The notes under the pieces were generated by a model. That model was given only the letters and a program-made list of their open reading frames with translations. It was not told the DNA's origin and ran no database searches. Below are positions 63,021-64,000 of a stretch of 64,000 nt of DNA, one piece after another (positions within the stretch are counted from its first letter, which is position 1; each line of letters opens with the position of its first letter). The translations under genes and the position numbers were made by a program. This DNA is from Thiohalocapsa sp. PB-PSB1 (lineage in GTDB: Bacteria > Pseudomonadota > Gammaproteobacteria > Chromatiales > Chromatiaceae): positions 7,333,001-7,397,000 of the forward strand of contig CP050890.1 in assembly GCA_016745215.1 (NCBI GenBank). Reading direction: 5' to 3'.

Positions 63021-63767
63021 ATGAAAGAGAATTTCGAACAGTCGTTACAATACGTGCTGGTGCATGAGGGCGGATTCGCAGACCATCCGTCCGATCCCGG
63101 TGGTGCAACCATGAAAGGCGTGACACTGGCCACCTTTCGGCGACATTTTGGCGCCAACAAGAGCGTAAACGACCTTAAGAACATCACCCAGGCGCAGCTC
63201 GAGCAGATCTACCGCAGCGGTTACTGGGATAAGTGTCGCTGCGATCAGCTGCCCTCCGGTGTCGACTATGCCGTGTTCGACGGCGCCGTGAATTCCGGGC
63301 CTGGGCGTTCGGCGATCTGGCTGCAGGGGGCGGTGGGCGCGGTGCGCGATGGTGGGATCGGCCCCAACACCCTATCCAAGGTTGCCACCGAGGAGCCAGC
63401 CACGATCATCAACCGGATGCTGGACGAGCGCCTCGCCTTCCTGCGCCGGTTGAGGACCTTTTCGGTATTTGGGCGCGGCTGGACTCGACGCGTTGCGAGC
63501 GTGCGTTCTCAGGCCCTGGCCATGGTCAATCATGACAACGACGTGCCTCCGGATCAGGTTCTGCCGAATCTGCATTTCGATGTCGTACGGCTCGGTTCGA
63601 CCGGAGAATGGGTGGTGAAGCTTCAGGAGGCCCTTGGGATAACGGCAGACGGCAAGTTTGGACCACGCACCGAGGCTGCATTGGTCGCCTTCCAGGATGC
63701 GTATGGCCTCGAGCCCGACGGCGTCGCTGGGCGTAATACGTATCGCGCGCTCGGCTTGATCGATTAG
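63021..63767 (+). CDS. GH108 muramidase (DUF847) with peptidoglycan-binding domain
   Basis: This is a 248-aa cell-wall hydrolase. Residues 5-165 form the glycoside hydrolase 108 domain, with the catalytic Glu16 in VLVHEGGFADHPSDPGGATMKGVT and YWDKCRCDQLPSGVDYAVFDGAVNSG. A C-terminal peptidoglycan-binding_1 domain follows (VVRLGSTGEWVVKLQEALG ... DGKFGPRTEAALVAFQDAYGLEPDGVAG). There is no signal peptide, as in phage endolysins and gene-transfer-agent or secretion-associated muramidases; no other phage genes are present. CGAGGAGAA precedes the ATG. Confidence 0.9.
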   Translation: MKENFEQSLQYVLVHEGGFADHPSDPGGATMKGVTLATFRRHFGANKSVNDLKNITQAQLEQIYRSGYWDKCRCDQLPSGVDYAVFDGAVNSGPGRSAIWLQGAVGAVRDGGIGPNTLSKVATEEPATIINRMLDERLAFLRRLRTFSVFGRGWTRRVASVRSQALAMVNHDNDVPPDQVLPNLHFDVVRLGSTGEWVVKLQEALGITADGKFGPRTEAALVAFQDAYGLEPDGVAGRNTYRALGLID

Positions 63768-64000
63768 CGACTTGGCTCCGGCTATTGTTGCTCCAGTTCA
63801 GAGAGAGGCTGCGTTCACGGCCTGTTTGGCGATTTCTGTGCAGAAACAGGCCACCTGGTTTGTCTTTTCGTTCGGCCTCCTTGTTCCGGCAACTCGCCCA
63901 TGGAGGGACCATGGGTGGGTTGCCGCTGCGCGCAGGCGAACGAGAATCCGGCGCCGGTTGGTCCGATGCTCTGCGGCAATCGCCTTGCTCTATACATCTA
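63768..64000. other. Window end, no gene recognised
   Basis: Short inverted elements such as GGCCTGTTTGGCGATTTCTG and CAGAAACAGGCC (about 63818-63852) form a possible hairpin downstream of the muramidase gene; it may act in termination, but lacks a T-run. Confidence 0.4.

Overview
The window looks like a chromosomal segment of a GC-rich gammaproteobacterium, most likely a purple sulfur bacterium or close relative (Chromatiales). This is inferred from several PEP-CTERM (VPVPAT-type) exported proteins, an N-acetylglutaminylglutamine (NAGGN) osmolyte operon, a RAYT with its own REP sequences, and decayed hypE and pntB fragments. No rRNA, tRNA or CRISPR array was seen. Taxonomy is an inference, not something read directly.

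Layout. (1) 0.1-13 kb, minus strand: a defence operon. Upstream is a SNF2-type helicase, now split by a 2.17-kb insertion sequence with 15-bp inverted ends and a CTTG target duplication and further damaged by two internal deletions. Next is an AIPR gene with one frameshift and two amber codons. Then come five apparently intact, mostly overlapping genes: beta-class DNA methyltransferase (Mod), zeta-like kinase, small partner protein, AlbA_2/HATPase protein and type III-like Res nuclease-helicase. (2) 13-15.4 kb: remnants (IS630, VapB, AAC(3)-like acetyltransferase) and an orphan Phd-like antitoxin. (3) 15.4-31.7 kb: exported and phosphorus-related genes (GDSL hydrolase, glycerophosphodiesterase, PhoX-like phosphatase, PiT transporter, a PEP-CTERM phosphodiesterase, other PEP-CTERM proteins, a c-type cytochrome and a MsrA-thioredoxin-MsrB fusion) with many pseudogene scraps and REP elements between them.

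(4) 31.8-34.3 kb: a 14-copy, ~159-bp tandem array, each unit with a long palindrome. (5) 34.6-39.5 kb: a zinc-ribbon gene translationally coupled to a CHAT-STAND ATPase-TPR protein, with a divergent three-helix membrane protein; this is a candidate caspase-like immune or cell-death module. (6) 40.5-53.0 kb, plus strand: an apparently intact seven-gene operon: DUF499 ATPase, GxxExxY protein, conserved 206-aa protein, Zn-ribbon DUF1156 adenine methylase, MNT nucleotidyltransferase, HEPN protein and PLD-SNF2 helicase. CCACAGAG-type repeats sit at the junctions of the accessory modules. This is the strongest candidate antiviral system here.

(7) 54-58.7 kb, minus strand: the NAGGN operon (amidotransferase, synthetase, M42 peptidase). 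(8) 59.5-63.8 kb, plus strand: a two-subunit molybdenum hydroxylase of isoquinoline 1-oxidoreductase type, an LprI-like protein and a GH108 muramidase with a peptidoglycan-binding domain. The whole picture is a defence and mobile-element island, with one decaying and two apparently live systems, embedded among housekeeping, phosphate-scavenging and osmoadaptation genes.
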